The notes: generated by a model not told the origin, from the letters alone. 64,000 nt of DNA from Macrocybe gigantea (GCA_011319805.1 SJRY01000263.1:496001-560000); one strand, 5' to 3'; shown: positions 23,365-34,544, counted from the first letter of the stretch. Numbers and translations are program-made.

Positions 23365-24564
23365 TTACATGAGCGGCGACCTACCATTCTCGCGTTGGGC
23401 TTTGATCTTTGAGGCATATTGCTTCCCATTCGCAGCGGGAGGATTTGAAGATGGCGTCTGGGCGGGTTGAGGCGATGATGCTTCGGGAAGACGCCTCCTG
23501 CGCTGTATATCCATCCAGTCAAACATCCACGTTTGCAGCAAGCCAAAGGCTGCCGACGTGACCCAATACAGTGCGATGCTCTGAAAGAAAAAAAAAAGTT
23601 ATTGCGGATCTGGTTGGATGAAGAGATCATGCCCCACGCCCGGAGTGATAGCCGCGACCACGATACGCGCGATAGAGAGCATCCTCAAACCCGATTTGAC
23701 GATCTTCTTCGGTTGTATGACAGGCCCTCCGCCCTCGGCGCGCCTCTTGGCATTCTTCTCTTCGATCTGACGTATGCGTTCCCGTTCTGCCGCGTTCATG
23801 ACCCAATTTCCGGATTCGACGTTCGCCATGGTCAGGACACCAAGGACGATCGGAAGCGTCATTGTTGGGTCTGGGTGAGCGAGAGTCGTCAGAGTCAAGA
23901 ATGATTCTGCATCGAAAGGTGTCGGGTCCACTGAGAGCCGGCCAAGCGCAACGGTCATGAACAGGAACAGAGGAAGCTGTGAGAGAGGTGGGACGATGAT
24001 GGGCGGATAAGGACTGCAATTGTGTTCTTTGAAGAGCTCCTTCCGTCGTGCAGTGAGCTGTGCGCCATTGAACGTGTAAAGACAACAAATATGGAGGGAA
24101 AGGTCAAATGCACGGACCACTTTTATCGAACGTTTTGTGTGGTATTCCTGCAGGAACTTTTTGTCTCCACGTATGCCATCTTTCTTCATCTCCTCCAAGA
24201 CCCGTTTAGCCACGATCGGCTTCAGCCTTTCGATTTCAGGAAGGACCAACTCCTCAATCCGCCATGAGCGTCTCCGACCCTTCAAAAGAACAATTAGCAC
24301 ATGCAACAACTGATTGCAAGATAGCCGCACCCAGATTGCAACGGGAAGGAGGGCAAAACGCGTTGCGAGTGTGACGAGTATTATTGTCGTGGAATAGGGC
24401 GGAAGAGCTGGGGGTAGAGGCAAGGCGATGGCGAGGTCGAGGAAGCCATCACAAAAAGCCTGCATGAAGAAGCGGCGGGTACAAGGAGTCGATGGTGCCA
24501 CACGACGCGCAAGACATGAGGAAGGGATCTGTCGGAGGCGCGAAATGCGGTTCAGTGTCAACAT
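23365..24564 (-). CDS. COX18: COX18-like mitochondrial inner-membrane insertase (Oxa1/YidC family)
   Basis: Inserts the C-terminal part of Cox2 into the mitochondrial inner membrane. The N-terminus MLTLNRISRLRQIPSSCLAR is basic with hydroxylated residues, as in a matrix-targeting presequence. The Oxa1 core follows: ILVTLATRFALLPVAIWVR, a basic matrix loop (LPEIERLKPIVAKRVLEEM), TARRKELFKEHNCSPY, PLSQLPLFLFMTVALGRL and a further hydrophobic helix at TMTLPIVLGVLTMAN. A splice joins IVVAAITPG to SIALYWVTSAAFGLLQTW, the last conserved helix. The acceptor follows a long T-tract near 23,583. An in-frame Met at 24603 is an alternative start. The last 10 residues after KIKAQREN may be intron read-through. 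Oxa1 itself is less likely because the family text matches COX18 better. Confidence 0.85.
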
Positions 24565-24706
24565 GGACTGTAATCCCTCGACACACGTGACTTTTGCTAT
24601 CAAGGCGGATCATGGAGTGCGCATGTTAACTCGACGTTAGGCATATCATAATAGTCTCTTATGTGCTCCCCGAACCCCCTCGTCGTGCTATCATCCCCTC
24701 AATCCC

Positions 24707-25485
24707 TCAAAAGAGCATCTGGTGCGGGTACTGTCCTTTCGACAGACCCCAGCTTGCCTTGAGGTATTTCGAGAGATTTTCAGACTTCTTCACCGCCGCC
24801 AAAACAGCCTTGTCCACCTCCTTCTGATCTGCACTCCTAGATTCTGAAATTGGTTCCTTTGCCTTTGGCTTGCCGTCCTCGAAGAACTCTTCCTCTGCCG
24901 ACCGTGCACCTTTCGCAGTTCCCTTGGCAAAGTAGGCATCGTTGATCTTCTCATCCATCTGAATTTAATATCATGTCATAAATGCGGGAATCAATACGCT
25001 TGAGAAAGACATGGGCACGCACCTGAAGCCCTCCAGATCGATTTTGGTAGAAGTGGCAATGACGTAGGCCTGGTTTACCCGTCTCAAAGGCACGCCATTG
25101 ATCTTGTACGGACCCGTTATCAACAAAAGTCCGCTATCCAACTGCTTGAGGAAAACAACGCGCTTCCCTCGGAAACGACCGGCCAACAGATGAGGACGGT
25201 ACCAGGCGTGATAGAGGGGCGAAGGGCGGTGGGTTTCGGGGATTTACGTGACTTTTTCGGCTGGCGGACATCCTCTGCGGGGTAGAATCGCGGGGCTTTC
25301 GAGGTGGGCACGAGACGCTTTCCACCATTCTTCTCACCACCCACGCTCTTCTCGATGGTCTCTATGGGTGTCTCGACGGCGGGTTTTTCAGATTTTTTGT
25401 GGCCCTTGTACAGGGCGCGGCGGGCATACACCTGGGACCGAGAAAGGCGTCCGATACCAGGGACGAGTTCCTTGCTTCTGGCCAT
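24707..25485 (-). CDS. RPL6: 60S ribosomal protein eL6
   Basis: Structural protein of the large ribosomal subunit. Three coding exons: [18 protein letters not shown] to [32 protein letters not shown] with [19 protein letters not shown] and [14 protein letters not shown]; and [12 protein letters not shown] to [28 protein letters not shown] and [20 protein letters not shown] are the eL6 signature. The ATG lies directly after a putative 5' UTR intron (25486-25542, 57 nt; GTCTGTACA...AACAG|ATG). Introns at the extreme 5' end are common in ribosomal protein genes. Divergent from SDT1. Confidence 0.96.
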
Positions 25486-25542
25486 CTGTTTCAAAAGTTG
25501 AGAACTGCGCAAAGACAGCTACTGCAAACGAGATGTACAGAC
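25486..25542 (-). other. Putative 5' UTR intron of RPL6 ending at the start codon
   Basis: Reading the minus strand, a GTCTGT donor and AACAG acceptor flank 57 nt, and the acceptor abuts the ATG. The size matches other introns in the window. Seen as signals only; splicing is inferred. Confidence 0.6.
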
Positions 25543-25738
25543 CTTGTTCTTGAGGTCGTTCTTGAGGCCGTTGCCGATTGCTGTTCAAGTCTGACTCGGT
25601 CACGCTTCATGTGGCTTGGAACCTGCACAGTTTCACTCGGCAATCGCCGGCATTCCGATAAGATAAGATAACTGTCTCATCAAACGTGATCCTTCGCCTC
25701 GTGATGACATTGACCGTTCACCCTTTCTTCCGTACGTC
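25543..25738. promoter_or_regulatory. Divergent promoter RPL6/SDT1
   Basis: About 200 bp upstream of both transcripts. The first part includes the RPL6 leader, with CCTCAAGAAC present twice as a short direct repeat. Confidence 0.4.
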
Positions 25739-26715
25739 ATGTCCCCGCCTGGTGCAGCTGAGCTACGCGACGATGAACGCGTTATTGTCTGGTTTGATAT
25801 CGACAATACATTATACTCTGCCAGCTCCAAGATCTCACATGCGATGGGCGAACGCATTCATTGTCAGTCCTATAGTCTTGCTGCTATTCGGTCGCCTAAG
25901 CCTGGCGTTTCTTAGCATACTTTGTCGGTCTCGGACACACACACGAAGAGGCTTCCGAACTACACCTACGATACTACACGCAATACGGCCTCGCTCTCCG
26001 CGGTCTGACCCGACATCATGACATCGGTAACGTAATCTACCAACTGACCTTCTCCAGTTCCGCATTTCTCAATCACACTTTCAGACCCTCTTGACTTTGA
26101 TCGCAAGTGCGATGGATCCTTGCCGCTTGAAGAAATGATCAAGTATGACCCAAGAACGCGGAAGCTTTTTGAAGACATTGACAGGAGCAAAGCACATGTG
26201 TGGGCATTGACGAACGCATACCGCCCGGTGAGCGTCCTGAAACAATCACTTTGGTCGACTAGCTGAATGGTGGCAATTGAAGCATGCTGAGAGAGTGCTT
26301 CGCATACTCAAGATCGAGGATCAAGTCGATGGCCTCGTCTATTGCGATTATCAGGATCCAGAATTTTCCTGCAAACCAGAATCAGAGTACTACCAAATGG
26401 TATGCTGGTGTGTGAATCGATCGCTAATGTTGACACGAGCAACTTTGATCGCAGGCCATGAAGAAAGCAGGTGTTTCTGATCCTTCCAAATGCTATTTCG
26501 TCGACGACAGTCGAGGAAACATCGATGGCGCGCGAGCTCAGGGCTGGGCCCATTGCGTTCACTTCTGCGAAGAGGGACTAGAATCTGTGGAAGGCGGCAG
26601 GATGAAACAGATAAGCAGCGAAAGGGCGAATTATGCACCAGACGAAGCCGTCAAAGTCATCGGACACCTGGATGAACTAAGGACTGTTTGGCCGGAGATC
26701 TTCAAGCAATCATGA
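25739..26715 (+). CDS. SDT1: Pyrimidine 5'-nucleotidase, HAD superfamily (SDT1/PHM8-like)
   Basis: Dephosphorylates UMP and CMP (and modified pyrimidine monophosphates) in nucleotide turnover; cytosolic. Starts MSPPGAAELRDDERVIVW and carries all four HAD motifs: FDIDNTLYS (motif I, nucleophile and acid/base Asp), LTNAYRPH (motif II Thr after a splice), CKPESEYYQM (motif III Lys) and FVDDSRGNIDGARAQGW (motif IV Asp pair). The cap region holds FVGLGHTHEEASELHLRYY and YGLALRGLTRHHDI. Ends VWPEIFKQS. Four or five short introns; the join RP|HAERVLRILK and the join YYQM|AMKKAGVSD are clear. Tandem with TMA17 downstream. Confidence 0.93.
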
Positions 26716-26862
26716 TACCAGGAATACCTGTAGAGAGACACACATAGAGGAACGTTGTACTGTACATTAATGTAGATTTAGGATCATAATATAAATTTGT
26801 TTGCAAACAAAGCGGGCTGTCAACTTGATGGCGATGACGTTAGCTCCGCCCCAATTTCTGAG

Positions 26863-27328
26863 ATGGAGTACAGACCACGCTATCCGCAGCCATTCACCCT
26901 GGCAGAGGTTATCGCATTGGATATCTCTGTGATTGCTGAAGGTCTAGTCTACTGGCTCTAAAGTCCCTCTCAAGCGCCTCACGACTTGCGCAGAGATTTC
27001 ACGGTTACGAAACTCTCTTGAACATCTGCGACGGACGCAGGCGGAGCTGAAGGAGTTCATAGCCACCGAAGATGAGGATCCAGAATTGAAGAATGCCTTT
27101 GAGGAGAACGAGGTCGTCATGTGAGTGACAATTTGCCGCCCTCATGACAAGCGCTGAACAGATTTCAGTGGGTCGCAAGAAGAGCGGATCAGCATCCTGA
27201 GGATGGCGCTGGCACAGAAGGGCGTTCCTACAAGCCACGAACATTATCGAAACTATGGCGAACCAGAACCGACGCCGGCTGACGAGGGGCAGAATGAGGA
27301 TGGGGAGGGGGGAGGCATACATCTCTAG
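26863..27328 (+). CDS. TMA17: TMA17/ADC17-like proteasome assembly chaperone
   Basis: Yeast Tma17 (Adc17) helps pair Rpt6 with Rpt3 in base assembly and is stress-induced. The protein is small: MEYRPRYPQPFTLAEVIALD, then a helix-rich stretch EISRLRNSLEHLRRTQAEL, KEFIATEDEDPELKNAFEEN and SQEERISILRMALAQKGV. The pattern of a long helix, an acidic break and a second helix with ENE.VI..qeeRI matches the family. Intron 1 joins VIAE to ISRLR (phase 1 codon GAG); intron 2 has donor GTGAGTGACA. The tail is Glu/Gly-rich, ending GGIHL. Assignment rests on this short conserved core. Confidence 0.68.
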
Positions 27329-27457
27329 ATGCATTTTCCAGATGGCGACAAGTTCCCCAATTAGTTGAATGTATTACCAGAAACGGAAATCGTATATTTT
27401 GAACTACTACCAAAAATTCTTTTCGTCGGTGCGCATCCTTTGTCGCTGGCGAACAAG

Positions 27458-28642
27458 ATGGAACAGAGGTATGATGGGTATCAAAAGTTCGTTGGGTGCG
27501 TTCAGCATTTGCCCCAGTTATTCGCAGAAGCGACACAAATGACTCGTTTTAAGCGCCTTGACATCGGCGGTGAAACGCGAGCTGGAGATTCGGAAACAAA
27601 ACTCACAATTTGCCTTAAAAGACGGAGAAAGAGTTAAAATTTGCGAGGTGAGTGCAATACAAGCTGACAACAATAACATGCAAGATTAATCGCTGACAGA
27701 GGGACATCAATAGGTTATGCCGGTCCTTTAGCAACTTGCGAGAGGCCAATCGGACAGATTTGTTCGTCCGTGAGACAGAAGACATCCCTTCCTTCTCTTC
27801 CTACCTCGATGCCATGAAAGAGTGGATCAAATGCGTAGAATGCGTTAAAGGCCGGTACGCGGAAGCGTTCACCAGAGTTACAGAGCCGAGCCTTCCAATG
27901 TGGGTCGGACAAGATACGGAAAAAGAGGGCCACCATGCTAGTTATGAAGGGTTGCAACAAGCAGCGGCTCATCGTAGGCATCATGACAGCTTCATCACAT
28001 GGGAAGGCGCAGCCACCGACATAGATCAACAAATCGAGCTCAATGCCCGCGTGCGCGCTCTGGAGCTCCAGATCACCGCGGTTGAGGAGAGTGTAAGAAA
28101 ACAAAGGGTGTTGAGACGGATCTTGATTCAGGATGATGCCGCGAGGACGTTGGCACGAGGCGCGACCGGCAGTCACCCAGCGTTGGAGAACAAGGCTCTT
28201 TCGGCGTCCAGCAAACAGTCCAGTGTGGAGCCAGGTCAGATAGCGGAACGACAAGATGTCCTCAGGCTGGAGGTAAGCTTGACGTGCTTCTTTTCAAAGA
28301 GGGCCTTCGACTGATTCTGTTGCTGCGGGAATCTCACAGCGTCTTCGAGCGGCAAGCAGGAGAAATAAAACAGTTCTCGTCGGACTGTCAACCGCGATGA
28401 ATGAGATCAACTCGGATTTCTACTCCAACGATGTGCCACACCCGGCCGCGATGGCCCGAAATGCCATTCACGATCTGGTTGATGCGGAGATGTATGCGAT
28501 CAAAAATGCGCTGGAAGACGAGCTTGATGAAATCTGGAGGACGACGTGCGCGTCCGTCGCACACGACATTCAACAAATACTCGTCGTAGTCGAATCTGTC
28601 CGCAAATGGTCGACTGCTTCACCGCACTCCGACGAAACGTAG
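27458..28642 (+). CDS. Unrecognised coiled-coil protein
   Basis: I do not recognise this family. Proposed model: a tiny first exon MEQ, intron 27469-27553, then ALTSAVKRELEIRKQNSQF with KDGERVKICE, a second intron (donor GTGAGTGC, acceptor CTGACAG), then RDINRLCRSFSNLREANRTD and a long exon containing SSYLDAMKEWIKCVECVKG and QQIELNARVRALELQITAVEE. A third intron joins DVLRLE to RLRAASRRNKTVLVGLSTAM, ending SVRKWSTASPHSDET. Heptad-like Leu/Ile spacing suggests two coiled coils, one mid-protein and one C-terminal (HDLVDAEMYAIKNALEDEL). No signal peptide or membrane segment. Roughly 310 residues. Size and helical content would suit a complex subunit, but no function is claimed. Confidence 0.6.
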
Positions 28643-29359
28643 ATCATCGCATTTTTCAGTCACTCAAAGCACTTCTACTCGATACATGTACTTATTAGCA
28701 TGGTAACCCAATACACATGACGTGCGTCAAACAAACGTGGGAGATGCTATTTTTGCGCTTGCGGCCCCATCAGACTGTCTTCAACTTCTATGGTTACCAT
28801 TATCAATTCGCAAGTCGAAGAACGTGGCCAATAAGGAGCGTCCAATTCGATATGTGAGAAGCATTGACTATGTATGTAATGTGGAATGTGTTGTGTAGAG
28901 CATGAGCAAAGACGACTAGAACGGTCAAGGAGAAAATGTAGGAGGGAGATTCGTGAGAGTGAGAAACGTTATAACTCGAATATAACATAGTGCTTAAGAA
29001 GATGGAAACGAGCGTGGAAGGAAAGAGCGACCCAGTACGTAGAGTACAACCAAAAACAAAAAGAGAGACTGAGTGAGGAACGAGTCATGAACACGGATCA
29101 CAAAGAAGAGAGGATAGAACTAATATAGGGACAGCACGGAGCGTTTTGTAAAACTTTGCTGCGTCCGCTGCTATGTACGTACCATACTGGAGAGAGTAAA
29201 AATCAGATCCAGACGCAATAAGATAATTTAAAGAGTCCCGGCTTTGAAACGATGATGACGACAATGACACAGAAATGAGAACTAAACATAGATGTAGAAA
29301 TATGAGCAAGGAGCCAGCAAAGGTCCTGGGCGACGTCGACTACCCACAGCGCAGTTCTG
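28643..29359. other. Convergent 3' intergenic region
   Basis: 717 bp between the stops of two convergent genes. From about 28,900 to 29,300 the plus strand is strongly purine-rich (runs of A and G), so the 3' UTR of the minus-strand gene would be pyrimidine-rich. No ORF with coding character, RNA gene or repeat unit seen. Confidence 0.5.
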
Positions 29360-31987
29360 TCAGATGACGACGGTCTGTCTTCGACCACGGCCTCTAGTGG
29401 CACTTGTATCCGAACCAACGTTCGACGGCATTTGAGGCGTAGCCATCCCGTTTGGTAATCTTCCGTTTTGCGATGGTAACCCTGTCCACGGACTGAGCGG
29501 CTCCGAGCGACGCTGATGCTGCAGTGGGGACGTTGGCAGCGGTGCCGCCGCCGACTGCGTTCTCGTAGGATGGGGGCGATCCCGCGCGTGCTGTGAGTTC
29601 ATGCGCTGCCGTTGGTATTGCTGCGCGTTGTTTTGCGGAGCAGGCAGACTCGAGCGCCTGGAGTCTCCGCTAGGATGCTTGTCGTGTCCGGATCGCGCCT
29701 GAGCCGACCTCGAAGCTGGCAAGGATGCAGAATGTCTGTACTCGGGACGTTCAGGATAGGATGATGAAGACGATGAACGAGGATGCTGGGAGGACGGGGA
29801 GGCTACGCTCACGCGTTCTCTACTTGAATTCGCCGAGGACGACAGCCGCCCTCTATTGGGAGAAGAAGAACCTGAGGAACCGGAAGATGTTTGGCCGTGA
29901 TGACGCGAGTAGTCCTGCAACATGAATGGCGGTGTAGGTGGAAGCAAGGGCATATCCATCATGACGAATGCGGGTATCATAGTAGGTACTGTAGGAACCG
30001 GAGGAATCATATTCAAGCTCGAATTGCTTCCAGACCACGCAGGGAATGACATCGCACGCTCCGCACCAATCACAGACTGGCGTAGCGATGAGGAGGAACC
30101 TGTGGCAACCGAATTGCGCTTGTAACCGTTGCTGGGAGGTCCGCGGTGGTGGCGAACGTCATCTGAAGAAGACTGACCCGAGTAGGCAGAAGGCGGGCGA
30201 GAGCTGCCACGAGAGGAAGAGCTGAGAGGCGGCGACGAACCGAAGGGAACTTGCAGCGTCGGGAGGGCACCATCCGAGGCGTCTTTCCGAGAGAATGAAG
30301 TAAGGGAAGTCGACGATGAGGTAAACTCGGGACCAACCCTAGATTGCCTTCGGGAATCTGGAGGACGCGATCGATTACGTTCCACTTCTCGCGCAAAAAG
30401 AGAGGGAGAAGATGGAAAAGGACCTGTTAATCCACTGTGATTGATGGTAGATGGTACGCCGCCTGCCCTCTGCGATTCCCGCCTGAGCCTAGCCGCTACG
30501 ACTTCCTCGGTATAATATCTGTGTTTTTTCTCCTCCATAGCTATCTTCTCTTTTTCCCATGTTCTGCGATCCTGTTCCAATTCGGCACGCTCTGCAGCCA
30601 CCCTCCTTCGTTCATCTTCGATCCGTGCTCTTTCCTCCATGGCACGTCGTTCATTCTCCATGCGCAGGAACTTGGCCTTTTGTTCTCTGTTCTTCTTCAT
30701 GCGAAGGACATAACCCAGCGGCACGCCGTCCTCTTTATCATCTTCAGCAAACCGAACTCCGCGCTTCACCGGAGGGTCCGTCACTGTCGGAACAATTACA
30801 GGCGAGATGACAGGGGAGTGCTCGTTTCGTAACGGCGATGGGGCTGTGATGTACGGCGGAGGCCGAGAATGGCCGGGGGCTAGAAACAACATTAGCACAT
30901 GAGGATCAGGGCAGAGGTCGTGCTTACATGAGGGCAAAGATGAGGTAGAAGAGGATGGTGATGATGGTGCTAGGACTGCTTGAGGAATATATTCGCTAGT
31001 CGGCGGTATGTCAATGGCCAAGGTGGTGTGCGGCGCAGCTGGCGCGTGGTCGGCCAGCTCGAGACCGATCATGGCATCAATGAACTCGGAGTATTCGAGC
31101 GCAGCAACAGCCAGTGATGGTCCAATGATGCGTTGAGGAAAAATGGCGCCATCGTCTGAAGGAACGAAAACGACGTTGCGGTCTTCGAAACAAGGACGGG
31201 ACACCCAACGCTGAAGACCTCTGCTAGAGGAGAAAACCGTCGTTGCCTTTGACGGGTAGGGCTCGTCGAAAGGAGAATCGAGGGGCCGGGGAGTTGTGAC
31301 GGAGGAAACGCGCCAAGTTGCAAGATGATCTATGGAAAGCTGTTCAGCGGGTGTGAGAACGAGGTTCGGGTCCTGCAGGCGTTTTAGGATGCGTGTTTTG
31401 AGCATGGCCGATTGGAACGTATTTTGGCGGGGCAGGTGATGGCGTCGATTGCAAGAACGAGGATATGTGAACGGAGAATGGGATAATTGAGAGAAGGGAG
31501 TGGGCGCTTGCACAGGGACGAGGCTGTTCTTTGTCAGGACAATGAGGTTCTCGCGAGTCTGGGCGGGCGAAGGCGTGGGCAAGGAATGCTGGGAGAGCGA
31601 ATTTTGTGACAAGGATTGAGGGTGGTAAACCTCGGGTTGTTCGTACTGGAAGTCGGGAGGTTCGTCAGAATCGTCTTGTTGCGGGTTGACTACCTGGACT
31701 GAGGGTCGTTCCCATGACTTGTGTTGCTTGAGAGTGCCGGGCTTGAGCCAAGACATCCAGGATTTTTTGGACGAGGGCTGCTTAGACATGATGACGAGCT
31801 GATTGTGGTCATCTTCTGGCGTTTGTGGGCATAAACTTGCGGAGCCGCTGGACGACGAGGCAGAGGAATGTGCCTGGTCGGTGAGGTGGGGTGGATCGCT
31901 GATGGGGTTGGCGGGAACAGTGGACGCAGGCTTGTCGTGGTTGTGCTTGTCGCGCTTTGAGGAAAATACGGATGCAAAGCGACGCAT
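29360..31987 (-). CDS. Large Ser/Pro-rich, probably disordered protein with central charged helix; function unknown
   Basis: A nearly uninterrupted frame of 875 codons. The start MRRFASVFSSKRDKHNHD is basic. Most of the protein is low-complexity Ser/Pro/Thr with many SSSS runs. A more ordered block at residues 220-330 includes LQRWVSRPCFEDRNVVFVPS. Around residue 405 is VKRGVRFAEDDKEDGVPLGY, followed by a highly charged helix (about 425-490; ENERRAMEERARIEDERRR). The C-terminal third is Ser/Arg-rich, ending RGRGRRQTVVI. An internal 48-nt segment (30880-30927) has perfect intron signals (GTAAGC, GCTAATG, TTTCTAG) and would remove 16 codons in frame. The helix resembles scaffolds with ERM-like rods, but this is only composition. 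I do not assign a function. Confidence 0.75.
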   Translation of the reverse strand: MRRFASVFSSKRDKHNHDKPASTVPANPISDPPHLTDQAHSSASSSSGSASLCPQTPEDDHNQLVIMSKQPSSKKSWMSWLKPGTLKQHKSWERPSVQVVNPQQDDSDEPPDFQYEQPEVYHPQSLSQNSLSQHSLPTPSPAQTRENLIVLTKNSLVPVQAPTPFSQLSHSPFTYPRSCNRRHHLPRQNTFQSAMLKTRILKRLQDPNLVLTPAEQLSIDHLATWRVSSVTTPRPLDSPFDEPYPSKATTVFSSSRGLQRWVSRPCFEDRNVVFVPSDDGAIFPQRIIGPSLAVAALEYSEFIDAMIGLELADHAPAAPHTTLAIDIPPTSEYIPQAVLAPSSPSSSTSSLPSCKHDLCPDPHVLMLFLAPGHSRPPPYITAPSPLRNEHSPVISPVIVPTVTDPPVKRGVRFAEDDKEDGVPLGYVLRMKKNREQKAKFLRMENERRAMEERARIEDERRRVAAERAELEQDRRTWEKEKIAMEEKKHRYYTEEVVAARLRRESQRAGGVPSTINHSGLTGPFPSSPSLFAREVERNRSRPPDSRRQSRVGPEFTSSSTSLTSFSRKDASDGALPTLQVPFGSSPPLSSSSRGSSRPPSAYSGQSSSDDVRHHRGPPSNGYKRNSVATGSSSSLRQSVIGAERAMSFPAWSGSNSSLNMIPPVPTVPTMIPAFVMMDMPLLPPTPPFMLQDYSRHHGQTSSGSSGSSSPNRGRLSSSANSSRERVSVASPSSQHPRSSSSSSYPERPEYRHSASLPASRSAQARSGHDKHPSGDSRRSSLPAPQNNAQQYQRQRMNSQHARDRPHPTRTQSAAAPLPTSPLQHQRRSEPLSPWTGLPSQNGRLPNGMATPQMPSNVGSDTSATRGRGRRQTVVI
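30880..30927 (-). other. In-frame 48-nt intron inside the Ser/Pro-rich gene
   Basis: Minus-strand GTAAGC donor, GCTAATG branch-like site and TTTCTAG acceptor. The length is a multiple of three with no stop inside, so retention and splicing both keep frame. The 16 encoded residues (CKHDLC...) are Cys/His-containing, unlike the flanking Ser/Pro text, favouring an ordinary intron. Confidence 0.75.
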
Positions 31988-32240
31988 AGCTGGAGGTGAA
32001 GTGGATCACAGTGACATTGGATGTGAGAGAGACGGTGCTGGCGAGGCAGGAAGCGAAGAAGTCGGCAACGAGCGACGGCGCCTTGCGATGTGGAGAAACA
32101 AAGGACGGGGCGCGCAATAGCGTTCGGTTGTGAGATGCGTCGTTGAGAGCTGGGTTTGACCCAGAGCCAGAGAGTAAAGGATGGGACGAGGAGAAGAAGA
32201 AGAAAGGAGAATTAGGAGGGAGGCTGACCCGTCATCATGT
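31988..32240. promoter_or_regulatory. Upstream region of the Ser/Pro-rich gene and RRN7 3' flank
   Basis: 253 bp between two minus-strand genes; no gene seen. Confidence 0.4.
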
Positions 32241-34544
32241 TCATGTCAGACATTTTCCATTTTCGGTAATACGACTTTTTGCCAATCGTCTTTCAAACGA
32301 CTCTACTACTCCTTCCAAATAATTTCGGGGTACTCCAGTCCACGACGCTGCACGAACAATCAGAGCATCGTACTCGTCGTTCACTGCGCCCATCAAGTCT
32401 TGTCTGATGTACACCCGGTACATCTCTCCGGGCTTACCCGCTTCGTCTTCTTCACAGATTTGCATTCCTTGGAGCTTAAGCAGTTTATCCTCATCCATCT
32501 CATCATCGCATGACGTCGTTCGCCCCTGCAGCGGGAAATAGTTCCTGAGCACTCCGTCTGCACGCGTCAGCCAACCGGCCTCCACCGTCCGACAAGATCG
32601 CGGCTCACCAGTCCCGCTCTCATCCTCGGCCAACAGTACCCGCTCGCAAAACCGTATGTACTCGTCCATCATTCCGTCGCTCAGATCGCCCGCGTTCCTA
32701 GACAGCGCACTTCGTCAGTTCCGATGTGGCCTATCTCAGACAATTCGAGAACCCACATCCTGCTGTGCGAGTCAAACATCGCCATCTTCTTGTGCGATTC
32801 TTCTTCATCTATCTGCCTCAGCAGTCCCAGATACTCGTCGATCTGGGGAAGAGTCCGTGCTGGATCGTCGGGGTCTCGAGGCTGCCTTAAGCTCATCCTT
32901 AAGCTTTCCAATCAACTGCCATGAGTGTTTGCAATCACACCTCAATCTCCCATCGAACCCATACACCATCTTCAACACCATCATTCCAGCACTGATCAGC
33001 CCGACCTCAGGGGGTGCGTTGTCATAATTATGCGAAGACGGGTCAAACGCTCTCCTCCGGTCTAGTCCCGGTGCCAAGCTGTAGTGCAGCGTCAATGGCA
33101 GCCCGAGTGCCTTGGCGAGTCGCTTCGTGAGCATGTATAGCGTAGCTTTCAAACCTCCGGCTTTAGTATCTCATCTCATTGGGAACCAGGCTGATACACA
33201 CGAGATCCGGCCAGTCCTTGAGAAATGATTTTCCATAGCATAGGCCCCGCGTTAGCCTCCGGTACGAACACGTCGCTTTCGGAGCGCATCAATTTAGCTA
33301 GACGAGATGCAAGTCCATGAAGTAATAGTGTTGTGGGCGCGTGCTGCCGGAAACGTATCAATGCGACATCGTGATACCGTTGACAAACTAGACACACATG
33401 TGGCGACAAAGCCTGAATGTTCCGTCTCGTTAGACGTTCTATCATGTTCCCTGGAAATAGTCGCCGTGCAACAGGATCAAGATATGGCAAATCATATGCC
33501 TCGACTAGCCTAGACGGGGAAAAGTTGAAATCTCGCTCGTCAAAAGAATGTCCACTTCCAGTACACACCTGATCAAATCCCGATAGAGTATGGGTATCCT
33601 CATGACCCAGCATCCGACAACCAAAACAGCCACAGTACTCGCCGGCCTTTCGTGCACCGTCAACCTTTTCTGCCTTTTCTTCGTCCCGTTCTGTCTCGGT
33701 CCCATTTCGCCGTATGGTTCCATCTCCTCAGCTTCCGAAGCCGACGTCTCGGAATTTTCTCGAAGAAGGGCGGCCAATTCTTGATCTTCTTCGTCACCCG
33801 GAGCATCAACGTCTTCCTCTTCTTCACTCGAGCCGTCATTCGACCCATCTGAACTCGCACTGTCTGAGGAATTTTGCCGGGACTGAGTTCCAGGTCTGAA
33901 TTTCGCCGCAGCACTGCCTTTACCCCTGCCTCTGCTTCCTTCGTCAACAATATCGTTGCTGTTGGCATCCTCGATGCCGTCGTCTCCGTCGTAGGGAGGT
34001 GGTTCGGGTAAAAACTCCAGATTCAAAGCCCACACATCTCTACAGACAATCTGGCGAAGCCAAAAGCGTGAGTAATGCCGCTGACAGTGAGACCGCTCGG
34101 CCCTACTTCGAATTCCGGAGGCAGCTGCCATAGCTTTACCAATGCCGCTATCTGTTTTCGTAGCATATACTGGAGACATTGGAAGTATAAAATCCTGCTT
34201 CGGGTTCCATGATAGACTAGGCAATGTATCAGCGCCAATTTAGTGAATTAAAAGCTGGGACCCATTCACGTTTTGGATTCGTCTTGTTTTGTGGTTCTGC
34301 CTTTGTTCGGCTGCTCTTGTGAGCCCGTTTTCTGAGAGCGTGCCGCGATACCTCATCAATGTCAGTGACTTCATTCCGATAATTCTGGAAGCGGCAGCAT
34401 ATATGAGATGCCATTTCTTTCGGTCGAGTTTGTGAGGTGTTTGAATACTTCAAGGATATGCCCTTCCCCACACGCTATAAGGCCGCTGGCAGGCTCTTTG
34501 TGCCACTGTTTCGACCCACAGACAGGGCATCGACGACGAGCCAT
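32241..34544 (-). CDS. RRN7: RRN7/TAF1B, RNA polymerase I core factor subunit (TFIIB-like)
   Basis: Promoter-binding TFIIB-related factor for rRNA gene transcription in the nucleolus. It starts with a zinc ribbon: MARRRCPVCGSKQWHKEPAS followed by CGEGHIL. A basic stretch then leads to YHGTRSRILYFQCLQYMLRK and CRDVWALNLEFLPEPPPYDG. An acidic low-complexity insert (SSDGSNDGSSEEEEDVDAPG) precedes RPASTVAVLVVGCWVMRIPI and RLVEAYDLPYLDPVARRLFP, the cyclin-fold region. Later exons: NIQALSPH|HAPTTLLLHGLAS, VPEANAGPMLW, LTKRLAKALGLPLTLH, PPEVGLISAGMMVLKMVYGF. The join RLR|QPRDPDDPARTLPQIDEYL fits the family text. Ends ITENGKCLT. Divergent from ERJ5 (117 bp). Confidence 0.88.
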
